Of a stretch of DNA of 7,586 nt, positions 1 through 5,733 are shown piece by piece. The position numbers and the translations under genes are program-made. The DNA comes from an uncultured Cryptobacterium sp. (lineage in GTDB: Bacteria > Actinomycetota > Coriobacteriia > Coriobacteriales > Eggerthellaceae), in assembly GCA_900554685.1 (NCBI GenBank), contig USIG01000083.1, forward strand, positions 1 to 7,586. Reading direction: 5' to 3'. Positions within the stretch are counted from its first letter, which is position 1, and each line of letters opens with the position of its first letter. The notes beneath the pieces were generated by a model that did not search any database, was not told the origin of the DNA, and was given only the letters and a program-made list of their open reading frames with translations.

Positions 1-329
1 GGGTTTTTAATGATCTCATTCGTCGCGGGATCAACAATGTTACGAAGCTGGAACATTGTTGCGCCCTTCGGGCACAAACCGCCTTGATTGATTGGATGGT
101 CAGGATCGCCTTCCACATTGATAAGCTCACCATCACGAACAGAACACACCGAACCGCAACCGCCAGCGCAGTAGCAACAAATATTCGTATATTCTTCCGT
201 GTTGACAAGCTTCCATTCAGAAGAGGATTCAACCGCCAACAGCGGTGAGGGAGACATGAACTCGTAAGCCATACTGGTAGCGAAAACCGCACCTGCGGCC
301 TTCAAAAAGCTACGACGCGACAGTTCCAT
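1..329 (-). CDS. Formate dehydrogenase-type molybdopterin oxidoreductase, alpha subunit, N-terminal part (partial)
   Basis: The visible 109 residues are the N-terminus of a large bis-MGD oxidoreductase; the rest lies beyond the left edge. A twin-arginine signal (SRRSFLKAAGA, residues 4-14) indicates folded export by Tat, so the enzyme should act outside the membrane, as FdnG-type formate dehydrogenases do. A [4Fe-4S] site follows as C51-x2-C54-x3-C58-x27-C86, with the typical stretch VEGDPDHPIN between C58 and C86 and LCPKG around C86. Extra cysteines lie at 52 and 62. The ATG at 327-329 is preceded by AAGGAG on the minus strand. Formate dehydrogenase is the best guess because this N-terminal pattern is typical of the family and the gene sits head-to-head with selD. 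Such enzymes often carry Sec at the active site, but that position is outside the window. Another Tat-exported molybdoenzyme of the same superfamily remains possible. Confidence 0.8.
   Translation of the reverse strand, partial: MELSRRSFLKAAGAVFATSMAYEFMSPSPLLAVESSSEWKLVNTEEYTNICCYCAGGCGSVCSVRDGELINVEGDPDHPINQGGLCPKGATMFQLRNIVDPATNEIIKN
33..60. repeat. Perfect 9-bp inverted repeat inside the formate dehydrogenase gene
   Basis: AACAATGTT (33-41) and AACATTGTT (52-60) are perfect inverted repeats with a 10-nt spacer. They lie in the coding sequence just after the last cysteine of the FeS motif. A GCCC-TTC-GGGC mini-hairpin follows at 64-74. A stem-loop in the mRNA is possible. It is not placed where a SECIS element for the active-site Sec would be expected, and no function is claimed. 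Confidence 0.4.
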
Positions 330-393
330 TTCCACTCTCCTTCCTTCTTGTCTTGTTTCTGCGCTTTTAGACACAAAGCGCACTTCCGCTAGA

Positions 394-423
394 TTGAGTG
401 TATCGTGATCCCCTCTGTATAAT
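394..423 (+). promoter_or_regulatory. Candidate sigma70-type promoter for selD
   Basis: TTGAGT (394-399), an 18-nt spacer and a perfect TATAAT (418-423) form a good -35/-10 pair reading towards selD. Transcription would start near 430 and give a leader of a little over 200 nt before the selD ATG. This is the best promoter match in the 330-643 intergenic region. No equally good promoter was found for the divergent formate dehydrogenase gene; a TATAAA-like -10 around 445-450 on the minus strand has no good -35. Confidence 0.5.
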
Positions 424-433
424 TCCCCGTAAG

Positions 434-507
434 TATTTACCGCTTTATAATTCTTTCGACGAACGGTATTTGATCGCAATTTATTCTTTACCGAGAATAT
501 TTATCGC
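434..507 (+). repeat. Three spaced copies of a TATTTAYCGC-like motif
   Basis: TATTTACCGC (434-443), TATTTGATCGC (467-477) and TATTTATCGC (498-507) are similar direct repeats with starts 33 and 31 bp apart, close to three helical turns each. They lie between the candidate selD promoter and the selD gene, and upstream of the divergent formate dehydrogenase. The arrangement resembles binding boxes for one regulator on one face of the helix. The region is AT-rich, so chance similarity is a real alternative. Confidence 0.3.
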
Positions 508-517
508 GTATACCCAC

Positions 518-536
518 CCTTACTAAAATCGTAAGG
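518..536. promoter_or_regulatory. Inverted repeat CCTTAC-N7-GTAAGG in the fdh-selD intergenic region
   Basis: Perfect 6-bp arms (518-523 and 531-536) surround a 7-nt spacer. This could be an operator for a dimeric regulator or a small hairpin in the selD leader. There is no T-tract after it, so it is not a convincing terminator. Confidence 0.3.
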
Positions 537-631
537 ATAAATGCTGATCCACTCACATACTGTTTCAGAAACGCAACAAATACTCCAATATAGTTTTGTT
601 CTCAGAGCTGATATACTGCCCTCAACAGATT

Positions 632-637
632 GGAGGA
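632..637 (+). promoter_or_regulatory. selD: Ribosome binding site that sets the selD start
   Basis: GGAGGA lies 6 nt before the ATG at 644-646. It is the only strong Shine-Dalgarno sequence in the frame upstream of the conserved SelD region. The ATG at 596 has none that is comparable. This favours 644 as the start even though it adds a long N-terminal extension. Confidence 0.75.
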
Positions 638-643
638 AGAACT

Positions 644-1957
644 ATGCCATTCTTCGAATGTGAAGGCAATTCACATACATCAAACAAGAAAGATTGGGGC
701 ACCTCCAGCTCTCAGATGGATACCTCCAGCTCTCAGATGGATACCTCTATCTCTCAGGCAAACACCTCTAGCTGCCATAGTGACTCTTTATCTGCCTTTT
801 CTGTAACGAACAGCACTTCTGATACCTCCCCAAAAGCACAAGCTTCTTCGTGTGACCTTACTCACTCCTGCGCTCAAGCTCACTCAACCGAGCTTGAGCG
901 CATACGCTTAACACAACTCACCTCTAAAGGTGGTTGAGCAGCGAAGTGGGGTCCGGGAGATCTCAGAGACATACTTTCTTCTTTTAACAAGACGGGAGCA
1001 TTTCCGCTTGATAGTCGGCTCTTGCTTGGATACGAAACCAGTGACGACGCAGCTGTTTGGAAAATTAACGATTCAACTGCTGCGGTATTAACGGTTGATT
1101 TCTTTACCCCTATCGTAGATGACCCCTACGAATTTGGCTGTATCGCAGCAGCAAATGCTCTGTCTGATATTTTTGCAATGGGAGCACAACCTCACATAGC
1201 ACTCAATTTGTTGGCACTTGACGCAGGGCTCGGCCCTAAAGTTGCCTCTTCTATCCTAGAAGGTGGCGCCGATAAGGTGCATGAGGCAGGTGCTTTTGTT
1301 TCAGGAGGACATACGATTGATGATCCTGAGCCGAAATATGGACTCTGTGTATTTGGTAGCGTCGACCCAAACCGCCTTATCAAAAACAAGGGAGCTCAAA
1401 TCGGAGATGTACTCTACCTTACCAAGCCACTAGGAACAGGCATTTTAAGCGCGGCACTTAACATCTCTCATATCTGTGAACGCGATATGAGAGAAGCGAT
1501 TGATTCAATGAAAGAACTGAACGCTGCTGCAAGCCAGGCCATGATTGCAGCAGATGCCCATGCCGCCACCGATGTCACAGGATTTGGACTGGCAGGACAC
1601 CTCCACGAAATGCTTAAAGCAAGCGCTTGTTCTGCGCAGCTTGACTTTAATGCGCTTCCCCTCTTTGAAGGGGTTTGGGATTTATCGTGTGCCTACTGCC
1701 GCCCGGGTAAAACCTTTGCCATTATGGATGACCTTGAAGGCATCATTGCACAAGGAAATCTTGATGATGATACCTTCGATAATCGTTTGGGCATACTCTG
1801 TGATCCACAAACCTCAGGTGGCCTTTTAGTTTCGCTTGATCCTACCAAGGCAGCAATCTTTGAAGAAGAATTCGAAGCAAGAACAGGAAGACTCCCTGCA
1901 TGCATTGGTTCAATAATTAAGGGAGACAAAGGAAGTATTTCTTTTATCGATGGCTAG
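644..1957 (+). CDS. selD: Selenide, water dikinase (selenophosphate synthetase), selenocysteine-containing, with N-terminal extension
   Basis: SelD makes selenophosphate from selenide and ATP, the Se donor for Sec-tRNA. The 437-residue protein reads through an in-frame TGA at 935-937 as Sec98. The join RLTQ...GGU-AAKWGPGDL matches the SelD active site, where Cys or Sec is followed by the catalytic Lys (here K101). Further family motifs are ETSDDAAV (131-138), DFFTPIVDDP (152-161), SGGHTIDDPEP (220-230), TDVTGFGLAGHL (309-320) and CDPQTSGGLL (386-395). Starting downstream of the TGA, for example at the TTG at 1022, would remove the catalytic Sec and Lys. Typical SelD is about 345 residues; here about 85 Ser/Thr-rich residues precede RIRLTQ. 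Between 740 and 935 the frame has no ATG, GTG or TTG, so at least about 50 extra residues seem unavoidable. The stop shares CTAG with the convergent DUF3343 gene. Confidence 0.93.
701..784 (+). repeat. Four tandem 21-bp repeats encoding a seven-residue unit in SelD
   Basis: Units start at 701, 722, 743 and 764. The first two are identical (ACCTCCAGCTCTCAGATGGAT); the third and fourth are diverged. They encode TSSSQMD, TSSSQMD, TSISQAN and TSSCHSD (residues 20-47). The period is a multiple of three, so copy-number changes would keep the reading frame. The identical first pair suggests recent duplication or slippage. Confidence 0.9.
869..902 (+). repeat. Perfect 13-bp hairpin in selD, upstream of the Sec codon
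   Basis: TGCGCTCAAGCTC (869-881) and GAGCTTGAGCGCA (890-902) are perfect inverted repeats with an 8-nt loop. They encode residues 76-86, at the border between the low-complexity extension and the conserved SelD body. The second arm ends 32 nt before the TGA. There is no T-tract after it, so a standard intrinsic terminator is unlikely. The strong RNA hairpin could affect ribosome movement or transcript stability; its function is unknown. Confidence 0.8.
935..976 (+). promoter_or_regulatory. selD: Sec UGA codon and candidate bacterial SECIS element in selD
   Basis: After UGA (935-937) the RNA can fold with a lower stem AAGU/ACUU (944-947 with 973-976), an internal loop, and an upper stem (951-957 with 962-970). 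The upper stem has seven pairs, one of them G-U, with bulged A965 and A967. The apical loop is AGAU (958-961). From family knowledge, bacterial SECIS elements place a small loop, with a G among its first two bases, some 16-37 nt after UGA; this fold fits. The structure was paired by hand, so details are uncertain, but the Sec codon itself is well supported by SelD homology. Confidence 0.6.
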
Positions 1958-2232
1958 AGATTTATAGATCTATACGCAGCTTGAGAAGGGTTGTCTTCTT
2001 TTACATATACCCCTTCAAGCTGCGTGGCCACACAAGCTTTTTCGCGCAAGAGATGCGCGAAAGCAACAGCTTCGTCATCGCTTTTTCGATACAGCAGAAG
2101 ACCCATCCCGCATCCTGCACGAATACCGGAAGGAACAGGAATCAATCCTGCGTGTTCATTGAGCTCATCGCATGCCTTTTCACACGCAAGGGCAGCATGG
2201 CTGGAAGCAAAGGTAAAAATATAAGCACCCAT
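1954..2232 (-). CDS. DUF3343 family protein, putative Se/S carrier (copy 1)
   Basis: This 92-residue protein belongs to the DUF3343 (putative Se/S carrier-like) family. Near the N-terminus it has the family's FxS-x-HAAL pattern, where the helix starts, and at 31-42 the core IPVPSGIRAGCG with a conserved cysteine (C41). No catalytic domain is present; the single exposed cysteine suggests a carrier of persulfide or perselenide, but the role is not proven. It is the last gene of the minus-strand selenium group, 53 nt after yedF. The ATG at 2230-2232 has GAGG about 10 nt upstream, slightly far. The C-terminus is longer than in DUF3343 copy 2 and is encoded through a large inverted repeat. Its TAG overlaps the selD TAG in the palindrome CTAG. 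Confidence 0.8.
   Translation of the reverse strand: MGAYIFTFASSHAALACEKACDELNEHAGLIPVPSGIRAGCGMGLLLYRKSDDEAVAFAHLLREKACVATQLEGVYVKEDNPSQAAYRSINL
1975..2024. repeat. Long inverted repeat at the selD/DUF3343 convergent junction
   Basis: The arms are CGCAGCTTGAGAAGGG (1975-1990) and CCCTTCAAGCTGCG (2011-2024), giving about 14 bp with a 2-nt bulge and a 20-nt loop. It starts 17 nt after the selD stop and lies inside the 3' end of the DUF3343 gene. A 12-bp palindrome TATAGATCTATA (1963-1974) abuts it. As selD RNA it could be a 3'-end hairpin or a terminator without a good U-tract. There is no other terminator between the two convergent genes. Confidence 0.6.
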
Positions 2233-2285
2233 ATAAGAACTACCTCACGAAATTTCGCTTCCCTACAAGCGTCATTGCTCTTTTC

Positions 2286-2873
2286 TTACAAACTAATAAC
2301 CTTAGAAGCTTCCTGCATAGCACCCAGAATGTCATACATATTAGAAACCTGACCAACGTGCAGTTTGTCAGTTAAACCGTAAAAGTCCAGGCAGGTACCG
2401 CAAACCAAGACCTGCGTCCCCTGAGCCACAAGCGAGCTGACATTATCGATGATCTGCTGTTCTTCTCCTGCAACCAGCTTCACACCAGAATTCATGAAAA
2501 GCAGATATTGAGGAGCCTTACCCGATTCCGCAAGGGTATAGAGTGCCATCTTCATAAGGCTATAGCCAAGAGTTTCATCGCCCTCACCCACGTGATCTTT
2601 ACCTACAAACACCGCATAAGGCTCAACATCGGGAAGACTCTGTTCGGCCGAAGCTCCTTCAGCACCGACTGAAAAAATAACTGTCCACTCATTTTCACCA
2701 CTCTCGCGCACGTCAACTTCACGCCCCATACGTTTTGCGAGACGAGACAGATTTGTTATTGCCGCTTGCGTGGTAACTTTTACGGCTAGCTCTCCGCATC
2801 CAGCGTCGAGTTCCTTTTTTGCCATCATGAGAGGTTTCGGACATTGCAATCCGCGTGCATCAAGTTCTTTCAT
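2286..2873 (-). CDS. yedF: Selenium metabolism protein YedF (TusA-like domain plus DsrE-like domain)
   Basis: The 195-residue protein has two parts. Residues 1-70 form a TusA/SirA-like domain with the LQCPKPLMMAKKEL motif, whose cysteine (C11) is the carrier residue in this fold. Residues about 85-195 form a DsrE-like domain ending in VLVCGTCLDFYGL (C158 and C161) and HVGQVSNMYDI. The length and architecture match the YedF family that co-occurs with selD and Se-labelled proteins. The start is placed at the ATG at 2871-2873 because AGAGGA lies 5 nt upstream; a TTG at 2889-2891 would add six residues but lacks a binding site. YedF probably moves Se or S between the desulfurase and SelD, which is inferred from the domains and neighbours. 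Confidence 0.9.
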   Translation of the reverse strand: MKELDARGLQCPKPLMMAKKELDAGCGELAVKVTTQAAITNLSRLAKRMGREVDVRESGENEWTVIFSVGAEGASAEQSLPDVEPYAVFVGKDHVGEGDETLGYSLMKMALYTLAESGKAPQYLLFMNSGVKLVAGEEQQIIDNVSSLVAQGTQVLVCGTCLDFYGLTDKLHVGQVSNMYDILGAMQEASKVISL

Positions 2874-3015
2874 AGAGATCCTCTTTTCCAATGAACGTTA
2901 TAGCTATCTTACGATTTATCCCTTTTTGGTAATCAAAACCTGATTCTTTACTTTTCCCGTAACAAAGAACACTTGAAGCTTTAACTCCTCTACCGCCTGA
3001 AGCTTTAGCTCTCAT
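2860..3015 (-). CDS. Possible small ORF of 51 residues between the desulfurase gene and yedF
   Basis: An ATG-initiated reading frame fills the gap between the two genes. It begins 12 nt after the desulfurase stop, in the same frame, and overlaps the start of yedF by 14 nt. The protein would be basic, starting MRAKASGGRGVKASS, with no recognised domain. The first part comes from a direct repeat (TGAAGCTTTARCTC at 2974-2987 and 2998-3011, period 24 nt). The start has only a weak binding site. It may be a real small gene, the remains of a longer desulfurase C-terminus, or chance. Confidence 0.2.
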   Translation of the reverse strand: MRAKASGGRGVKASSVLCYGKSKESGFDYQKGINRKIAITFIGKEDLYERT

Positions 3016-3027
3016 ACCATCGGATAG

Positions 3028-4185
3028 TTAAAGATTTTCCAAACAGCTTCGAAGAGCGTTGATTCCCTGATCAATCTCCTCTTCTGTATTGAAATAAGAA
3101 AAACTAAACCTCACAACCCCACTTGCTTCAGTTTTTAAACTTTTATGCATAAGTGGCGCGCAATGAGCACCCGCACGGGTACATATACCAAAATCTTGAG
3201 CAAGCTTATCCGCCAGCATTGACGAATCTTTGCCTTTTGCACGAACCGCAACAATGCCACAACGCCCAAAAGAGTTGTGTCCGCCCACAATCTCTACATC
3301 CTGACACGTGCACAATCCCTGCTCGAAGCGATCCGTTAAAGCACTCAAGCGACGATGGATATTATCTACTCCCACCTCTTGCAAAAACGCCACACCTGCC
3401 GCAAGACCCGCAAGTCCATGAGCATTAAGCGTACCTGCCTCAAGGGCTTCAGGCATAAAAGAGGGCTGGCGCTCATCAAAAGAATGCACGCCTGAACCCC
3501 CTTCTACTAAAGGATGAATTTCCACTGAAGGATTTACACACAACCCTCCCGTACCTTGCGGACCAAATAAGCTTTTATGTCCGGTAAAGCACAAGACGTC
3601 CACTCCCAGATCTTTCATAGAAAGGGGATATGAGCCTGCGGTTTGAGCGGCATCCAAAACAAAAAGTGCCCCTGATGCATGCGCAGCACGCGCCATTCGT
3701 GCAATATCGTACACATCACCGGTAACATTTGAAGCGTGCGTTACCGCGACAAGAGCACAATTACTCTTGGAAAGCATACGCTCATAAACCCCGTAATCAA
3801 GTGAGCCATCAGGCAAAATTGGTACGATTTCAACCTTGCATCCCAGCTCGTCACGCAAGCGAAACAAAGGGCGAAGCACTGAATTGTGCGAAGCGGCCGT
3901 CGTAAGAACCGTGGAGCCCGGCTTTACCAACCCCTGTAAAGCAATATTGAGCGCCATAGTGGCATTTAGGGCAAATGAAACAGCACTTGAAGAAGGAGCA
4001 TCGAGCAGCGAAGCTATTCGCTCTCGTGCCTCAAAAACAGCACGCCCTGCCGCCAAAGAAGCAGGATGAACGCCTCTTCCTGCGCCCCCAAAACTTACAA
4101 GAGCGGAAAGTAGTGCTTGAGTAACCCTTTCAGGTTTTGTCATTGTTGTTGCGGCATTATCGAAATAAATCACTGCTCTATCCAT
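3028..4185 (-). CDS. Class V aminotransferase: cysteine desulfurase / selenocysteine lyase-like (EF2568 type)
   Basis: This 385-residue PLP enzyme should release sulfur from cysteine, or selenium from selenocysteine, as an enzyme-bound persulfide or perselenide. Visible features are IYFDNAATT near the start, H100 in ASHNSVLRP, the PLP-contacting D178-A-A-Q181, the Schiff-base lysine K204 in FTGHKSLFGPQGTGG, and the catalytic cysteine C342 in RAGAHCAPLMH. The C-terminus VVRFSFSYFNTEEEID is typical of the EF2568-like cysteine desulfurase subfamily, often found beside selD. The ATG at 4183-4185 has only a weak ribosome binding site. An in-frame GTG at 4171-4173 would give the family-typical N-terminus (M)IYFDNAATT. 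It lies 45 nt after DUF3343 copy 2. Preference for Cys or Sec cannot be told from sequence; the setting suggests supplying Se to SelD. Confidence 0.9.
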   Translation of the reverse strand: MDRAVIYFDNAATTMTKPERVTQALLSALVSFGGAGRGVHPASLAAGRAVFEARERIASLLDAPSSSAVSFALNATMALNIALQGLVKPGSTVLTTAASHNSVLRPLFRLRDELGCKVEIVPILPDGSLDYGVYERMLSKSNCALVAVTHASNVTGDVYDIARMARAAHASGALFVLDAAQTAGSYPLSMKDLGVDVLCFTGHKSLFGPQGTGGLCVNPSVEIHPLVEGGSGVHSFDERQPSFMPEALEAGTLNAHGLAGLAAGVAFLQEVGVDNIHRRLSALTDRFEQGLCTCQDVEIVGGHNSFGRCGIVAVRAKGKDSSMLADKLAQDFGICTRAGAHCAPLMHKSLKTEASGVVRFSFSYFNTEEEIDQGINALRSCLENL

Positions 4186-4230
4186 TCGCTCATAAAAGTA
4201 AACGTCGTTATAGACCCTCGCTGCCCTTCA

Positions 4231-4443
4231 CTACAAAAGGTGTATGTCTTCGATGTACACTCGTTTTTCTTGAACGAGCTTTACTATGCAGCTTTGCATA
4301 GTATCCGGAGCGCTCCATGCTAAGCCGCACCCAGACGAAATCATTCTTGGAATGGTCGTAAGACGGCCCTGAATTCCTTCTTGTTTACAGATCTTCTCGA
4401 ACGTAAACGCATCAACGGTTGTATGAAACGAAACAACTACCAT
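4231..4443 (-). CDS. DUF3343 family protein, putative Se/S carrier (copy 2)
   Basis: This short 70-residue DUF3343 protein has the core IPRMISSGCGLAW (31-43), with the conserved cysteine C39 in SGCG. Its start lies only 4 nt after the tusA-like stop, with TAGGA in the end of that gene as the binding site, so the two are probably translationally coupled. It differs clearly from DUF3343 copy 1, which has GIRAGCGMG at the same place, so these are diverged paralogues and not a recent duplication. A thiol-carrier role between TusA-like protein and desulfurase is inferred from the cysteine and the gene order. Confidence 0.8.
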   Translation of the reverse strand: MVVVSFHTTVDAFTFEKICKQEGIQGRLTTIPRMISSGCGLAWSAPDTMQSCIVKLVQEKRVYIEDIHLL

Positions 4444-4447
4444 AGTC

Positions 4448-4657
4448 CTACTGTGTAATAGTAATCGTATACACGCCCTGATCTTCTTCTACCGTAGCTG
4501 AAAGCTTCTTTCGACGAACAAGACGCAGGATGTTATCACGTGGCGAGGCGCTATCAACCTTAACTACTACCTCTTCACCGGGATGTTGTTTGAGTGCCTC
4601 CTGAGTCATCATAAGAGGTTCAGGACAAAACAAACCCTGAGCATCTACCTGTATCAT
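4448..4657 (-). CDS. TusA/SirA family sulfurtransferase-like carrier
   Basis: This 69-residue protein has the compact TusA fold: MIQVDAQGLFCPEPLMM at the start with the single cysteine C11 in the CPxP motif, followed by the beta-alpha-beta pattern ending in VYTITITQ. TusA proteins carry sulfur as a persulfide; members next to yedE and yedF are thought to do the same with selenium. GAGAGGA lies 5 nt before the ATG. It is 14 nt after yedE and 4 nt before DUF3343 copy 2, so it lies within a tight operon. A TusA-like domain is also present in yedF here, giving two such carriers in one cluster. Confidence 0.88.
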   Translation of the reverse strand: MIQVDAQGLFCPEPLMMTQEALKQHPGEEVVVKVDSASPRDNILRLVRRKKLSATVEEDQGVYTITITQ

Positions 4658-4671
4658 AGCTATCCTCTCCC

Positions 4672-5733
4672 TTACGCACGACCACGCTTTAGATTAACTG
4701 CAGCAATTACGAACAAAAGCACAATGCAAACGATAGTGGCAATCTGGCCCGCTTCCGTTGTGCCATTAGCACTTGAAGCCAAACCAAAATTGTGAGCAAA
4801 TGCTGCACCAACCAGCAAACCAACAAAGGTAACAGCCGAATCGCCTGAACCCGATCCAGCCAAAACGAGCTGACGCAAGGGGCATCCGCCTAACAAAGTG
4901 GCACCAAATCCCACAATATACATTCCTAAAATATTCCAAAGGGCTTCAGTGTGAGCAATAGGCTGATCAGCAAAGCTCAAGTTAAAGGAACCGCTTGCAA
5001 CGTTGTAAATCAGCACTCCCGCAAACAAGATTCCAATAACAACAAGGCCCCATCCATCACGAACAAGCGCCAAATCACGCAGGCCACCTGCAAAGCAAAG
5101 ACGCGAACGCTGCGCAAGCATGCCAAAAGCAATGCCACCAATCAAAGAGAGAATCACCGGTGCATGCATGCTGCCTGGACCAGATTGCGACACCGCAAAG
5201 ACTGTTGTTGTAACGCTTAAAACAAAAAGAGCAATAACCACAAGAGGAAGAATAAGACCTTCACCTTTTGCTACCGCTTCAGCGCGCCCAAGTGAAAATC
5301 CTTTCTTCAAAAAGATCACGCCGGTCAAAATGCCCGCCGCAAAACCAACAAGAGCAACCCACGCATTGAGATCCCCAGCAGCCATGCGCAATACCATGCG
5401 AAGCGGACAGCCCAAAAATATCAAGCAACCGATCATCACAATAAACCCAAGCGCAAAGCGAGTAAAAGGAGATGATCCCGCCGTTGCCTTAAATTCCTTA
5501 CCGATAAAGGCCATAATGCAGGCACCAACGATAATCCCTATGATCTCGGGTCTGAGATATTGGACCGTTTCATTGGTCTGTAGCTTCATCGCACCTGCTG
5601 AATCGCGAATAAAACAAGCAATACAAATGGCCATATTCCCCGGATTGCCATTTGAAGCGAGCATAATGGCTACCGCTGCGGCCACAAGACCGCTTATCAC
5701 CAAAACGAGACGTTCTTTTGTCAATGAATTCAT
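4672..5733 (-). CDS. yedE: YedE family putative selenium transporter
   Basis: This 353-residue membrane protein has about nine or ten hydrophobic segments. It belongs to the YeeE/YedE family, known for thiosulfate and related chalcogen uptake; the branch beside yedF and selD is assigned to selenium. The protein has a two-fold internal repeat. GCPLRMVLRMAAGD (108-121) is matched by GCPLRQLVLAGSGSGD (283-298), and ICIACFIRDSAGA (36-48) is matched by RLCFAGGLRD (211-220). The conserved cysteines C40, C109, C213 and C284 probably contact the substrate inside the membrane. The ATG at 5731-5733 has AAGGAG 5 nt upstream. It is the first gene of the minus-strand group and has an unusual structured leader. 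The exact substrate (selenite, selenide or another form) cannot be read from the sequence. Confidence 0.9.
   Translation of the reverse strand: MNSLTKERLVLVISGLVAAAVAIMLASNGNPGNMAICIACFIRDSAGAMKLQTNETVQYLRPEIIGIIVGACIMAFIGKEFKATAGSSPFTRFALGFIVMIGCLIFLGCPLRMVLRMAAGDLNAWVALVGFAAGILTGVIFLKKGFSLGRAEAVAKGEGLILPLVVIALFVLSVTTTVFAVSQSGPGSMHAPVILSLIGGIAFGMLAQRSRLCFAGGLRDLALVRDGWGLVVIGILFAGVLIYNVASGSFNLSFADQPIAHTEALWNILGMYIVGFGATLLGGCPLRQLVLAGSGSGDSAVTFVGLLVGAAFAHNFGLASSANGTTEAGQIATIVCIVLLFVIAAVNLKRGRA

Noticed and set aside
869..902. Intrinsic terminator within selD
   Set aside because: The hairpin is strong but the sequence after it (TACGCTTAACAC) has no T-tract, and the reading frame continues through it.
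596..937. A separate 113-residue Ser-rich protein ending at the TGA at 935
   Set aside because: Its last residues (RIRLTQLTSKGG) are the N-terminal motif of SelD and the frame continues into SelD, so it is the front part of the same gene.
1022..1957. selD starting at the TTG at 1022
   Set aside because: It would lack the catalytic Sec and Lys; the conserved SelD sequence continues upstream in the same frame through the TGA at 935.
2874..2891. TTG start of yedF giving six more residues
   Set aside because: No ribosome binding site precedes it, while AGAGGA lies 5 nt before the ATG at 2871-2873 and the family usually starts at this point.
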